Source: Dicaeum eximium (lineage: Eukaryota > Chordata > Aves > Passeriformes > Dicaeidae). From it: DNA of 64,000 nt. The notes beneath the pieces were generated by a model. The model was not told the DNA's origin. It saw only the letters and a program-made list of their open reading frames with translations, and made no database searches. The position numbers were made by a program, and so were the translations under genes. The first letter of the stretch is position 1; every line of letters begins with the position of its first letter. Positions 37,635 through 50,531 of this stretch are shown in pieces. Where the stretch lies: NCBI GenBank assembly GCA_013396995.1, contig VWZP01008292.1, forward strand, positions 338,742 to 402,741. The letters run 5' to 3'.

Positions 37635-37899
37635 CAGTGCTGTGCTGTAATTCTGCAACGTCAATAAATTTTATGTGCAGGAACAGCTGTCATTAAAACA
37701 TTTGAGGTATTTTTTTTCTTGAAAAGGTAATACAGTCCCACTTATTAAACACAAAGTTTTGTTTTGAAATGTGGCCAAAATTAATTCGTAAACGGGGGTA
37801 TCTTTTAAAATTCAGCACTAGTCTGAAGAATATTGATAGTATATGTTGCAAAAGAGCTCTGGGCTTCTGAATCAATGACAGAGGGACTGATCCTGACCA

Positions 37900-37993
37900 A
37901 GGTGTTTTGGGTGTTTTGGTGGGTTTTGGGGTGTTTTTTGGTTTGGGGGGTGTTTTTTTTTGTTTGTTTTTTGTTTTTTTTTTTTTTTTTTTT
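37900..37993. repeat. G/T-rich low-complexity tract ending in a long T run
   Basis: Repeated ggtgttttg-like units give way to a T-rich stretch that ends in a run of about 20 T. The minus strand reads as a Lys/Pro/Thr low-complexity frame, which is not a gene. The tract sits between the CR1 copy and the CpG island. Confidence 0.85.
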
Positions 37994-38759
37994 AGAATTC
38001 CAGTGAGAACAGGTGAGATGAGGGCAAACACTTCCTGCTTTTCTGAATTACTGCTGTAATTACTTGTTTTGACATCTGAAAAATATGAGCTGTTCTAACC
38101 TCCCAATTTTCCTTGCATTCCACATGCTGTATATTAGAACAAGAAGAGGGAGAAACTATTATAGAACAAAAATGCTAGAGCTTTACTAAACGTGAAATAC
38201 AGAATGAGGTTTTACAGGATGCCAAGGATTTTGTTAGGGCTCAGAGGAATAAGGAGCACTGAACATGTATGAAGAATTCAGGCTTTACTGAAGCCATTTT
38301 TTCTCTTTTTGTGTGTGTCTTTATAATGTATTCATTTTTTCATGTTGTGTAACTTTAAACTCACCTTTCCAAAGAAGATGACCCAGCAGCCTGCCATGAG
38401 GCAGGTGTAGTATCTATCTACAACCTCTTGGAATTTGCTTTTTACCGGTCTGTATTTAGTGGTGGACTTGCCCCCTCCGCATTTTGGCAATTTGGCAACT
38501 TATTTACAGAAGCTCTCTCAGACCTGTGAACTGACTTTCAGACCTGTAGTGGCGGAGGGGAGCCGGTGAGCAGCTCGGCGAGGCGGGGATGGGGCTCGCA
38601 ACCGGGCGGAAAGGCTGTGACCTGACACACGGGGGAGGGCAGGAGAGCCCAGCCCTTTTCCCTGAGTGAAAACAGTAGCGGATTTTTTTTGTTTTTCTTT
38701 CATTTTTTTTTAAATCCCCCATTCTCTTTTCCTCCCTTCTTCTTCCCGAGGCTGTAATC

Positions 38760-39215
38760 CGACTGCTCCCTTTGGCTCCATTCCAGAGACAAATCCGAGT
38801 GGTTAATCTCTGTACCCCCCCGCCTTTCCCAGCCTCGGGGGCTGGGGGGCGGCGGAGTCGGGAGGGGAAGGAGAGCAGAGCAAGGACCAGCCCCGAGCCG
38901 GGCCGGGCCTCCCCGGGGAGGGGCTGAGCAGCGGCTGAGCTGCGGGAGCTGAATGGAGGAGGGGAGTTCTACAGACTCCTCTGCCCGGCCGGGAGGAGGA
39001 GGAGGAAGTTTGGAGATTCAGCCGCTGCCCGGAGCTGGAGCGCACGGAGTGAGCCGGGGCGCGGCCACGGGCGCTGCGAGGGGGACACCCGGCCGGCGCC
39101 GCTGAATGGGCTGCGGAGCGCGGTAACCTCCCGCACCCCGGCCCGCACCCTGCGCCTGCATTTTCAGCGGGAGGAGGAGCGGTGGGCGAGGGCAGACGGC
39201 GGCGAGAGGCTGCCG
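38760..39215 (+). other. Candidate first exon, probably largely 5' UTR (5' end uncertain)
   Basis: The right edge is a strong donor, tgccg|gtgagc, at 39215/39216. No long start-codon-initiated frame crosses this edge; the ATGs at 38953 and 39106 both meet stops before it. The segment would therefore be mainly 5' UTR with upstream reading frames if this donor is used. The left limit is only a guess based on where GC-rich sequence begins after a pyrimidine-rich stretch. Alternative donors inside the same region would give shorter exons. Confidence 0.45.
38953..39105 (+). CDS. Short GC-rich frame in the first exon: upstream ORF or possible N-terminal coding exon
   Basis: An ATG at 38953 opens a 50-codon frame ending at a TGA immediately followed by another ATG. 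The peptide starts MEEGSSTDSSARPG, has a five-Gly run, and turns Arg-rich at its end. The start context is weak (T at -3, G at +4). If unspliced it acts as an upstream ORF. If the donor at 39049 (gga|gtgagc) is used, it contributes exactly 32 codons in phase 0, which fits the phase-0 open frame of the 69-bp candidate exon at 50532. No family is recognised. Confidence 0.25.
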   Translation: MEEGSSTDSSARPGGGGGSLEIQPLPGAGAHGVSRGAATGAARGTPGRRR

Positions 39216-42200
39216 GTGAGCGCTGCCGGGGGCTTTGTTCGGAGGGGCGCGCCGGGGAGGGGGCGGCGGCTCCCGGCTCGGTTTGGCTCGGCGTGGGGCG
39301 GTCCTCGGTGTCCCGCAGCCCCCGAAAGCGCGCCGGGGGCTCCGCGGCGGAGCGGGCGTTCCGTGAGCGCTGCCTTTGTGCGCGCCCCGCCGCAGGCACC
39401 GAGCGCCGGGCTCTCACCGCGGGCTTTGTGCTCCGCCGGAGCCAGGGCTAGCCTGGCCCAGCTGCACCGGCTCGGAGAGCCACGGGGCTTCATCGAGGTT
39501 CTTCGGCGAGGAGAAGGTACTTCTTTTCAAATGTGATAAAGTTACATAGGGCCTCAGCTTTTGTGGAGATGCTTTAGCAAACCCCCCAAACCCCTTCCCT
39601 GGTTTTTAATATTTTAAAGTTGATGGGATTGTGATAAATATGGCCTAAAGAGGTTTAAAAATATGATTGTTCTATTGTTAAGTAGCAGGAGCTTTGATTC
39701 TGTGGAGAGGCAGTGGGGCAGAGTTGCCCTATAGGACCCTGGATGCATTTTCCCATATCCTGCACTCGTCTTTTCCCTGCTTTGCGGGTCGTGGGACGTG
39801 TCCCAGTCCCTCTTGCTGAAGGAGAAGCCCTTCAGATCTCATCCTTCAGTTAGCACTGACAGTCCTGAGGCTCGTTTCCTTCTTTCTTCACAAGCCATGC
39901 TGTTTCAAGTATGAGGGAAAAGGACCTGAAACAAACTTAGATGAACGTTCAGCTGGTTTCCAATACGGTCTCTCTTTAGCTGGCTTTTTTCCTCCTTTCA
40001 TTATTAATTGGCAGACACAGAAGGAGCTGTGCCCTTGCTTTTTTTCTCTTAATGTTTGCTGGTACTTCAGCAGTTTAATAACTCTGCATAGAGAACCAGA
40101 TGGCTTATAGGTGTTTTGAAAGCTATGTAATAAGAGCCTACTAATAGTCATCTTTTGCTACTGTTTCATTCTTGGAGGGAGCAGTCTTTGCTGCTGGAGA
40201 GTTGCGGTTTAAATTTCCACAAGCTTTTGTTGCCCGTGCCTCTAGCTAAATTTATAAAGGAATCCTGTTAGCTTGTGTGAAGCTAAATCTGGCTGTAGCA
40301 ACTCCTGGCTGTACAATTCACTGTGGTTGGCAAGGCACAATATATAGCTTCCTTGAGATTTATTTTTAGGTTTTTTTTTCCCCCTGGTGTGTGTGGGGCA
40401 CGTAGTTGTCATAATTTTGGGAACTCTTCACCAATGTGTGTGTGGGTGCTTTGGGATGGAAACGTAAGAGTTATGCTAAGGTTAGGAAATGCATTAATAG
40501 CGTGCTTGTCTCGAAAATATGAGAAGGCAGTTTGAGATTGGCCTCTTAATGAATATTGGTATTGTTCTCAGGTCCATGCAGATGCTTAGCTAGTGAACTT
40601 GGACTCTACTTCTGCTCTGTGTTCTCAGTTGGCAAACTAGAAATGGTGCAAGACACTCTGATAAAAGGTTTGGTTTTAAATGTGTTCATTTATGGGAATG
40701 CTGGCTGTTTCTCACAGATCTAGAGAGCCCTAAGCAAACAACGTCGACCTGTGGCCATACAACTTAGTGCATCTCTGCAAAGGCATGCTAGGATTCTAAC
40801 ACTAGGTGTTAAGTTGTCATTTTTCTTGTTGTTTTACTTTTGATTTTCCAAAAAAAGAGAAAGGGAAAAAAACCATAGGTGTTTAGCCAAATCAGTTTGT
40901 AATTTATAGTCTTACTTGATAACATCTTGCAAAGACAGCATTGACTTGATCTTTAAGTGGAAATCTTCAAGTAGTGAACCTAGTTTGTTGGCAGCTCTCA
41001 TCATTTCAGGACATCTGCTAATGTGTTCTTCCTTGGGCAGGATGTAAGACTACAAATTAACTGTCTAGAGGCATACTTTGAGACTAAAGTGTTTGATTGT
41101 GAGGCCATGGAAAAAGGTAGAAAGGGTTTGGAGCTAACTAACTGAACACTTGGTATCTTCCTGTGTGGAAGCGGGGTGTTTTTGTCTAGGTAGGTTTTTT
41201 TATGAGGTTGTGTTTTGGGTTTCTTTGCGGTTTTGTTTTGTTACTTTATTTTAAACCTTTGTTTTGACCTAAAAAGTTAAAGCTAGAAGGGAAGTGAAAA
41301 TATCTCCTTGCTTCTCTAATAAGTGGCAAGTAGTGAGTTTGTGTACTTTTTGCTACTGTTATTTGTGTAGGTTGGTACGTTTGAACCTTCCACTGAAAGG
41401 TCTTTCATGTGGCACTGGTGATAGTATTTTTGTGAAGTCGTTTGAAGCAGTATGCATGTTTGAAAGCCTCCTTGTGTGCATTTATTTGGATTAGGTTGTT
41501 GTATACCTGTTGTCCTCTGCCTTTCATAGGCTTGTGATTTCTTGGCTCCCATTCAGGAAAGACTTTTTAAAGCCCTGCTAACCAGATAGGGCTGTAGCAA
41601 CTGACAAAGGCATTTACTTGAAGTAGTGCTTTATTGTCTTTGAATCCAAACTCAGCAATGCAAAGCTGGTCTGTTTCTCTAACCATAGAACACTAACAGA
41701 GCTGTAATTTGACATTGGCTTCTGTCATTTTATCTTGCTTTGTGGTAGCATCACCCATATGACTTTTAGGCTCTTGTGAGTACTTTTGAGATCAACCCTA
41801 AAATGGGGAAATCAAGAACACTGTTACAAAATCTGCTGTTAGTAATTTTGAAGAGTAGATCCACAGATTGGCCTGAGATACTGCTATTGGCAAAAAGTTT
41901 CTGTACAGAGTTGTCATCTCTAAAATTGTCACTAAAAAAGACCAATCCTAAACCAAAGCAATTCTTCAGGAAGGAAACTACAGACTAGATGGAGCTTTTT
42001 TATTTTATCTCTAAATTTTTAAAGAAGTCCAAAATAACAATATTTTAACAGATACTTAGCACAGTTGTTAAAGTATGCCAAAGACTCAATCAACTGTTGA
42101 TTTTTATTGGGCACCACTAAGTTTCTACCGGCCAAGCCAGAGCTGCACCTCTTGATCTTGGGAGCATGGGGTTATGAAGAGCAGGGACCACATTTCTGGG

Positions 42201-45024
42201 TGGCAGCATGGCCCTGTCATATACCCTAATTCCATAGGGTCGGATGTGCTGGGTCAGGAAATAATGGGAACGTCCAAGCTGATGAAGGGAGACATTTGCA
42301 GGCTTCATTTAGAAGTGTTTATCAGATTAGACATGTATAAAGCTGTGGCAGTTATAAATTAGAACAAAGGAATTAATCTGATGTGCATTCCCTTTTGCAT
42401 TCAGTCATGTTGAGAAGAAAGGTTGCTGTGTTAAAGAAACATGTTTTATTGACATGTTGAATTAGTTATGGCTTTAAGTTACTTTACCATAAATTTCTTA
42501 ATTGCCAAATATAGTGCACAGATGTTTAGCTAGAATATACGGTAGAAGATAGAATAATAAAATATGAAAAAATGCAAGTTAATAATGTAATGTCTACTGA
42601 AGACATTTGGAGAGATGGCGATCCTCTTATAATAAGCTGGAATTTTTCCTGGTGGGGACAATGGGGATGTCTTACCACTACTTACTCTAAATGACATTCT
42701 GCTTCTGTAGAGTTAAGAGGGGGAAGTGGGGGAAAAGAATTTTTGCAGCCCTCAGCTAAGTCAGGAGTGACCAAAAGGCTTGCAGAACTGTTGCTGGATG
42801 GTTAATTCTGAGAACCTGCATTATTGTCACTGCGCATAAAAAGTTTTAGCTAGTAGGACTGTCAATGAGAAAAAAAGTGGAAGAAAGTGCTATTCTTGTA
42901 AACTTAGAATGCAAAGGATGTGGAGCCTAGATTTCCCCTCTGCCTGGGAACAGGAGTAAAGGGAATGAAGAGTAAAGTCAATCTTAGTGCAGTGGCAACA
43001 GTTACAATTGGAAGTACAGGAGTCTTTTAGAAACAAGGCTAAGAATACAAGAGATGAATGTGAACAGATGGAAAAACAACTAAAATATGAGTATAGCCTA
43101 TTGGTATTAATGCGTTTTCAAAAAAGTGTGTGACAAACTATCTTTTAGTGTTTAAAGTTTCCCAAATCACTTTAAGAATATAAACATTTTTTTTTTTTTT
43201 TAAATTATGGTTGTTGTATCAAGTAGGTTAGTCTAGCCTGATTCACCAAAAGTTGAGTTTATATGAACTTGGCCTGAAATAGGTTTAACCATGAACTGGA
43301 TTACAAATACCGGAAAAGAAAGGGGCCTACTCAGGGAGGGTTGGGGAAGGAAATAAAGGGGAAAACTACTTACACTTATCAAGGCGGCCTGAAAGAGACA
43401 GTTGTCTAAGCCATGTTACAAACTCTTAAACCCACTGTCATCTGTTGGCTGGGGTGCCTTCTGAAGTACCTGCATGTGGGAGTGTTCACTACCTGTGTTT
43501 TCACTAATCACAATGCAGAGCATCGCTGTGAAAATGCAAAGCAAGGAGACAGTTTGAAAATTTATCTGTGAGAGTGACTTCATGCATTTGACTTGATTCT
43601 TTTCTTCCTTCCTCAACATGAGCTCCACTAGTTCTGCTTCCTAATGTTCTATGGGACCACGATGATTATGCTAGTGGAGGCTGCATGTGTTTTTTATAAG
43701 TGCAGTGAACAGGTATAAATTGGGCTGGCAGCAGTTTCCCATGTAAACCTTAGACTGAAGCACTGCTAATTAACTTTGAATCCTATAAGTCTTGCTTGCC
43801 TGCTCTGAGTTTCAGACTGCAAGTGGTGCCAAGCCTCTTCCTGTAAGCATACATTCTGTAGAAACTTGCATGTGAGCCCTGCCCAGATGTTTTAAAACCT
43901 AACTTAATGAATGTTAGCATTTAAATATTTGAACCTTCGTATGCATTCAGCTGTTTCAGGATCACGCTCTAAGCATTAGTGTCATTCAGCTACTGTTTTC
44001 TGCTGATAAGATGCGTGGTGCCTTTCACTGGCAGAGCAGAGATAAAAAGTGTGTCATGAGTACAGTGATTGAATCACCTGCTCATTTGCTTGCTCACAGC
44101 CATTGGAGATAAAACCTTGGGGAGGAGATGGCTGTTTGGGTTGTCATAAGGAACAGTATCAGGGACAGTGTAACAGCCAGTTTATTTTCATGGTCATGGC
44201 TGACATCCTTTAGCATTGTCATCTGGGTGTGGGCTTCAAGGTCGGCTTCTGCCTTTTAATTAGCCCACATTAGCCAGTCTCTAGCTCCTGGATTTAGTGC
44301 ATAGGCTATAGTGCTTGTACTTTCTCCCATGCTTCCCCTTGTGTTATGCAAAATTATCTGTAAACACCTGCAAGTTTTCCTCCCTAACCCCTTCAAAGCT
44401 CTGGTTTGTTAAAAGTATTTACTAATGTTTACCCTTCTGTATGTCTCCTAAGATTAGATACACTGCTGCAGCTTCATTGTGATTTCTATTTCATACCAGA
44501 ATCAATGTGCTCTTTGGGAGTTTTCTTTTTGGTTTTGTTTCTTTTTCTGTATTTGCATTGCCTACCCCAGTGAGTCCAGATCCATAGCTGAGGTCCCAAC
44601 ACATTTCAGAAAGGCAGTGGCAGAACAACTTGCTTTCTGCTGCTGCCACTGATCTCTGGTACTTTAGTATAAAGTAACATAGTGCTTTGTGTCCTTGATG
44701 TCTAATGTGGGGGAAAAATGATAGCTCCTTCTTTGTAAATAGTTTTGAAAATAGGGTAGATGAAGAACTACTTATTTGCACGTCAGTAATCTTTATCACT
44801 TCAGTATGCACAGAGCTTTCCACTTATTGTTTTAAACTGAAACCAAGTTATTAGCAGAAACTTGGGTTTGGCTTACAAGGAGTATTGGTGCTGCCAAGAT
44901 GAGCATGCTTCATACTCAAGTGCTTATGAAGCTTTCTCACTGTTTGCTTTCCAATTCCTCCTCACTATCCTGATAACATGCCTCCTGAGGTTGCTCAGAG
45001 AGCTGTCACACCTTGGTGTCTGAG

Positions 45025-45035
45025 TGATGTCATCA
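45025..45035. promoter_or_regulatory. ATF/CRE-like near-palindrome
   Basis: The sequence tgatgtcatca resembles an ATF/CREB or AP-1 family site and is one base from perfect dyad symmetry. It is a single site in intronic sequence, so the call is weak. Confidence 0.2.
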
Positions 45036-48000
45036 CAGGCTTCAGTTGCTTATAGAAACATTAATTTCTCTGAAGAATCAGCAGTCAGCCTATTTGAATG
45101 GTAGACAAAGATGTATTTAACAATAAATCATTATGGCATTCTGAGAGACGGTTTGCCTTCCCTCATACTCCACCAGCATGTGGTTTGTAACATCTTGTTT
45201 CTGTCCCTCTTTTCTGGTAATTGTTGGTCTCTCTCATGTTGGATGAATCTGAAGTCATAAATCTCTGATTTGCTTTATCTTGGTCATTCTGTGCTCCTCC
45301 TGCTTTGGAGAGGTTGCTGTCTGTGTCCTGCTGGCAGACAGGACCACTTAGCCCACTCCTCACTGGATATAGCCTCTGAGAATCCTTGCCTTATCAGGTT
45401 GGTTGTACTGTGAAGGCTCTTTTGCCTAATGGTATGAGGAGGTTGCCTCCAGCATCTCCTCCTGAGCTTCAACTCATTTAATCTTCTGAGTTTTTACCAG
45501 ATTTCTGGGGCAAAGCTGCTGACTTACTTTCTTAAACTCTACCTGCAGTACCAAGCATCAGGCATGGTGTAGATGTTTTGGTAGGCCACTCTAGAATACT
45601 GCAATCTGTTATTAAGTGAAAGTAAGTAATTTCTGAGGGCATTAATGACCATTTAATCTCCAAAGTTTCTTTCTGATATATAGGGCAGAATCTTGGCATG
45701 CTTTTGCTCCTCTATTACTTTAGATGACGTGATTCCTAAATTGATAGTGGAGATACCTGTGCTAGGAGAGTCAGTGCTAGGCAAATTTCTCAGAGCAAAA
45801 AGGACAGGCTGTCTTCAGACCTCCTCTTCAGGAATTGTTTTCCATTTTCTTAGACCCTGCCAGCAGGGAGGTGCAGACCAGAACACTAAGAAAGCCCCAC
45901 TTTTCTCTTGGTGTGAAGGGCAGAGTGGTTTGCTAAGGCACAAGCTGTGCTGAGCAGATTTAAGAGCTGATCTCCTGCATGCTGACTCATGGTGATCTCA
46001 GTTACTGCAGTTTGCACTTTGTCACTTCACCTGCAGCCGCGCTCTCCTTGGCAATGTGGCCTGTTCCCAGCACAGGTGTGCTTCCTTACTCATGGCTGTG
46101 AATGCTTGTGTTCTTCATCTTAGAGCTAGGCTGTCCTGCTGCTGCCATGTGCTCTGCAGATTCAAAAGGAATCACGTTGAAGAGGTTCTTTCTGCAACCT
46201 TGCAGCAAAGGATGCTGTTGATAAACAACCTCTGTTCTCAAACGCAGATTTGGCTCTTGCACCCCTCAGGCCCCTTTGAAGCAGTTTGTTCATCCAAAGC
46301 ACAGAATAGGTACTGACTCGGACTCCTACAAGGTCAAAGCAAGGCGGATAAGTGATTTGTTTTTTCTTTCTGCCCTGTTTTGGTGAAGCATTGATGTGAC
46401 TGGGACCTGTGATATGCAAAGGTGGGGTATGGAGGAGAAAGGTTTTCTCCCAGACACCAATGCATGTTGTTTGGGTAGGATAGGAGCTGTGTCTGTTTTT
46501 CAAGGAAGAATTCTGATAAAACAAAACCCTGATGATCTCATTTGCTTTCTTCAGAAGAAAAGCTGGTCATCAGCCTTTGTCACTGAAGATCTGTTGCTCG
46601 TGACTCTCTTTTATCTCGAGGGGACAGTGCTGGCATACATACCTGACAGATGCACCTGCCCACCCTGGCTGTGTGCATCATGCTCTTGGAGCTTCCACAG
46701 GGGTCTGGATGCTAGAGCCATCTGGATGCTTCTTCATTGCCGCTGTCTTGTCTGTCTTAAGGAGTCTGCCCTCTAAATGTTACGGGTTTTTTTCCTTTTT
46801 GCTGTTTAAATTAAGGTCAGTGTTGCACAAAGAGTTATTTCAATATTTAATAGAGGATCAGAGATGCCCATCTTCTCATGATTTCAGGAAAATTTACTAG
46901 GTTGGGTCCTTTTATTTGTTAATTGTAAATATTGAGTCATATCAGGGGGTGATTAGTTCTGGTATCTGGATCACAGTTACTTGTCTATGCCCATACTTGC
47001 CCAATGCTGAATTATTTTCTGGGGATAGTTTGAGGTCATACCAGGGATGGTCTGGAGGAGTTCTGGCAAAGACTCACTCAGCTGCTGACCTTGTCATGCA
47101 ATTCACCTTTGTGCTGTTCACTGTTGTGAAGGGGTAGAGTGAAAGAAACTCCAGGAGCACTGCATGAACTTAGTCCATGAAATTAGCTTAATGTGTCTGG
47201 GAAAGCTCTCAGCTGATTGCATGTGGAATAAATCCATTTGCTTGGGATGTGGCAGATTTTCCGTCTGTTAATCGGTTATGTCGTGCAATGAGAAGGTGCT
47301 AGAGTATGTGGCCTTCCTGTAAAAGCAAGCTGCATTCCTCAGCCAGAAAAGCTGGGCTTTAGGAACTGACACATAGCTCAGTAAAAGTCATGTCAAATAA
47401 ATTTTTACTTTAGTCCTCCTCACTGGTGATTAAACTTGCACAATGGTTTGCTGTCTAGCACATGTGAACATCTACGAAGAATTTTATTCTGAGCTTTTCT
47501 TAGAGGGTCAGTATGTGGAATTGTTTGGCAAGAGTATTTGTTTTAAAATGCTACATTATGTGTTGACACAGTTTTATTATGTCCAATACACAATATAATC
47601 CAAGTTGTACAGATGTGAGGTGTGGCTGGGGACTAGGTGAGAGCAGGAATGTCAGAGGTAAAGATAATCTCAGTGATTCCTAAGGAATCAAGTAAAGCAC
47701 CCATCCTCTTACTGAAAATTATTTTGGTTGTCTCCCATATAGAGTATACCTGAAAGGAGCACCTTAATTTTACTGCATTTTGAAAGATAGTTTTCAAGCT
47801 TCTGGGCTTTTAATTTAACATTATAATGTGAACTCTGGACATTTTCACAGGACAGGCAGACATTATGGTTAAGTCAGTTTAAATATCTGAATGTAGGTTT
47901 CTTTGGTACTTTTGCTTCTTAAGCTGCTATTTGCTTGATGCTTTAACCCTATGTATTTTCTACAAGTGGTTAAGAAGTAAAGTTTTTTGTTAATAACTGT

Positions 48001-48589
48001 GGTATATTTCTAGGCTAAGACTATTTTAAATCATGCAAACTTCCTAAAGATGAAATAGAAATTACAAGATAAATGACAGATATTTGTTAATCACTTCCTT
48101 GAAAGAAACATACAACATCTTTTCTTCATGATAGTTTTTCTAGTAGAAAAGTGTAGAATTGTCTTACACTGATAGTTGAGAAATAAACCACTAAATTGAT
48201 CAAAAAAAATTCGCAGGATGAAAAATTCATTTTCCTTACAGATTGTCTTGTTATATAGTATGAAGATAGTAAAATCTGTAGAAAAACTTTTTGGAAAAGT
48301 TAAAGAACGTTGATAGAACACTCTGTAGCATCCAAGAGCTTGTACTTTAGTCAATTTGGATGTGACTGTTCAAACCTGTCTCAGATCATCAGTTGGAAGG
48401 TTTTGAAAGGCCATTGTACCCACTGGGGGTTAGAGAATATCTCAGCTTTTGGCAAATAATTTTACCCTAAGAACTAGAACTAAGAAACTTATTGATGAAA
48501 CTCCTGTCAAACAGGAGAGCCCCAGTAAAAGGTTCAGGCTTCTTCAGGGTTATCTAGGTTCCTGATTTTAATTTATTTATGTATAATGT

Positions 48590-48632
48590 GTATTTTATAT
48601 ATATATGTATATATACAAATGTGTGTATATTT
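48590..48632. repeat. TA/TG-rich simple sequence
   Basis: Alternating TA with TG interruptions (tatatatatgtatatataca core). It is a short imperfect dinucleotide microsatellite. Confidence 0.8.
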
Positions 48633-50405
48633 AAATGGTTGTATTGTCAGTCTGTTTTTTCTAGGGTTCTTAAAAAAACTGGGTTCTCAAGCTGTTGAAA
48701 TTGAGTCCTTTGATTCTGGAGGATTTGAGGCTAGGGAAACTTCCATGATAAGTGGAAAGTAGGATGGTAATTATAGGTCACTTTGCATTTCTGTTTTGCT
48801 TAATATACAACCTAAAGTACAGTCAGGTGGTTGATCATTTGAATGTTACAGCTGTTACAGTCTGATCACAGGAACTTGGTAAAACTACTCATGTATTTCC
48901 TTCTTCAGATTCCTAGAAATGTTAGTGGAGACTACTCTGTGTCTTCAGTTATTAAAAGGAATAAAGTGAAGTAAATAAAATAATTGCTGTAGTTGTCACT
49001 CAGTGATATCAAAAGAAAAAAAATATACTCTTTTAGTCTGTGAAATTGCCTGTAATGTTAATTTATTGCTGCAAAGATAGCACGGAGAAGGTGAATATAT
49101 AGATATTTTTTTAAAAGAAAATTTCAGATGGAGTAGTTTTTTTCTATTTAAAAAACATCTGTAGATTAACATTGTGCCCCACTGGCAAGATTGAATTGAT
49201 GGCATTACTGTTGAAGTTGAAAGTAGACCAATATTTTTGAAATGAGTTTTTGAAATAGAAAACTTTGCCTGTTTATGATTTGGTTCACCTAGACCAAATT
49301 AACTTGGACACTTAGCAGGGTCTCTCATTTATTCTGGCATAAGAACAAGCACTGGGCAGAGCTTCCTGGTCTCAGAAAACTGGTTGATGGTAAGAGGCCT
49401 CCGTAGTGTTCCCAGCCAGCTGAATGCCTGAGGTATTTTGCCATACAGGAAATCAATTGCAGCTGAATGTGCACTGTTTCCACTTCAAGTATATAAACAG
49501 GCCTTATGATGATATAAAAAAGAAGAAAGATATTAAATAGTTTCTTGAAGGCTCAGAACAGAACATTTGATGTTCAGTTTCTGTGGATTCTTCACTGTCA
49601 CCTTTGGCTCAGTCCATGGCACAAAAATAGCACAGAAGGAGAGGTGAAAATGTTGGATACTCTAAAAGAGGGAAACGTAAAGCAATATCTTAGAGAAATG
49701 AAAATAATAAAAAAAGGTATCCTTGTTCATTTCCAGTTGATATTCTGCTGAGGCTGGGAGGAGTTACAAGTTTAGCAGAGGGAATGAGTTCTTTCCCTTG
49801 TTAAATCAAAAATCCTTCATTTTTAGGCTTCAAGGCAGGCTAATAAATTTTGTGAGAAAAAGCTGCACCACAATTCTACCTAAATAGCTGATTTTTGTGA
49901 AGTGGTAGGCGAAACATTACTTTTGTTTGGATATTTATCATGCTTTGTTGACCTTGTGAAAATACCTAGATTTGAGGGAGGTACCAGGCAGATCACAGTG
50001 TCCCATGTCTCTGATGTACTTTATAGGCCACTGATGTTGCCTATCAGGGAAGTGAGGGCTCATCTGGATAGAGGTTTCCAGGCATTAAAGATAATTAAGT
50101 CGAAAATCAGCTCTAACAATTTCCAGAAGGGAGTGTGGCCTGAAGCCCTTGGGGTTTAGAGCTTGGGAACCCAGCAGTACTTCCTTGCTTCAGCACAGGC
50201 GTACAGCACCACCATAGGCAAGCTGTCTGATCTAGATTTTTTTCAAAGATATGTAGGTAGGCAGAGGTGGTAAAGGCTCTTAATGGGATTTTCAGAATCA
50301 CATTAGTGTCTAATTCCTATTCAAAATCTGACTCCTTAGCTTGTCTGAACTGGATTCAGCCCGTGCTATGTTTTATTCAGTTGCTCTTTAGGACAGAATG
50401 GGAGG

Positions 50406-50415
50406 CGTACGTACG
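50406..50415. repeat. CpG-containing palindrome cgtacgtacg
   Basis: A perfect 10-bp palindrome within a 25-bp cluster of CpG dinucleotides in otherwise AT-rich intron, about 115 bp upstream of the candidate exon. CpG normally decays in such surroundings. Confidence 0.8.
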
Positions 50416-50531
50416 GCGAGCGTGACTTAGGGAGAATAAACCAAGGTGTGCCTAGACCCCTGCTGAGCTGTGCAGCTGAGCTCCCTTTTATCCTTTCTCT
50501 AATTCCATAATTTCCACCCTCCTTTTTGCAG

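Larger units (their letters stand above)
38530..39530 (+). promoter_or_regulatory. CpG-island promoter of an unidentified plus-strand gene
   Basis: This is the only large CpG island in the window, with dense CpG, GC-box-like runs, no clear TATA box, and abrupt AT-rich borders. The plus strand has G excess: 39181-39300 holds 66 G and 30 C by count. Vertebrate CpG-island promoters typically show G excess downstream of the start on the transcribed sense strand, so plus-strand transcription is favoured. Several donor-like sites (GTGAGC at 38566, 39049, 39216 and 39364; GTACTT at 39517) allow alternative first exons. G-run clusters at about 38837-38866 and 39240-39272 could form G-quadruplex or R-loop structures. 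The start site cannot be fixed from sequence. Confidence 0.85.
39216..50531 (+). other. Presumed first intron, no exon or RNA gene seen
   Basis: Base composition returns to AT-rich within about 300 bp of the island. No recognisable exon, snoRNA, miRNA or transposon was identified. The left end begins with the donor at 39216 (or 39517 if the longer first exon is used) and the right end is the acceptor at 50531. A (TA)n-like tract is listed separately. Frames at 44491-44823 minus and 46396-46776 plus are the longest and show no domain. Confidence 0.4.

Noticed and set aside
38803..39417. 204-codon minus-strand frame in the CpG island
   Set aside because: It is Arg/Pro/Ser/Ala-rich, as expected for any open frame in GC-rich DNA. 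It shows no domain, and strand skew favours plus-strand transcription.
38530..39530. Bidirectional promoter
   Set aside because: A donor-like ggtgagag exists on the minus strand near 39412, but G excess favours plus and no exon-like minus-strand sequence follows to the left.
39216..39536. 106-codon plus-strand frame after the first donor
   Set aside because: It begins at a non-ATG codon at the donor site and has GC-driven Ala/Arg/Gly/Pro composition. It may be partly exonic if the 39517 donor is used, but a coding role is unsupported.
46396..46776. 126-codon plus-strand frame in the presumed intron
   Set aside because: No domain and no convincing acceptor or donor at useful positions.
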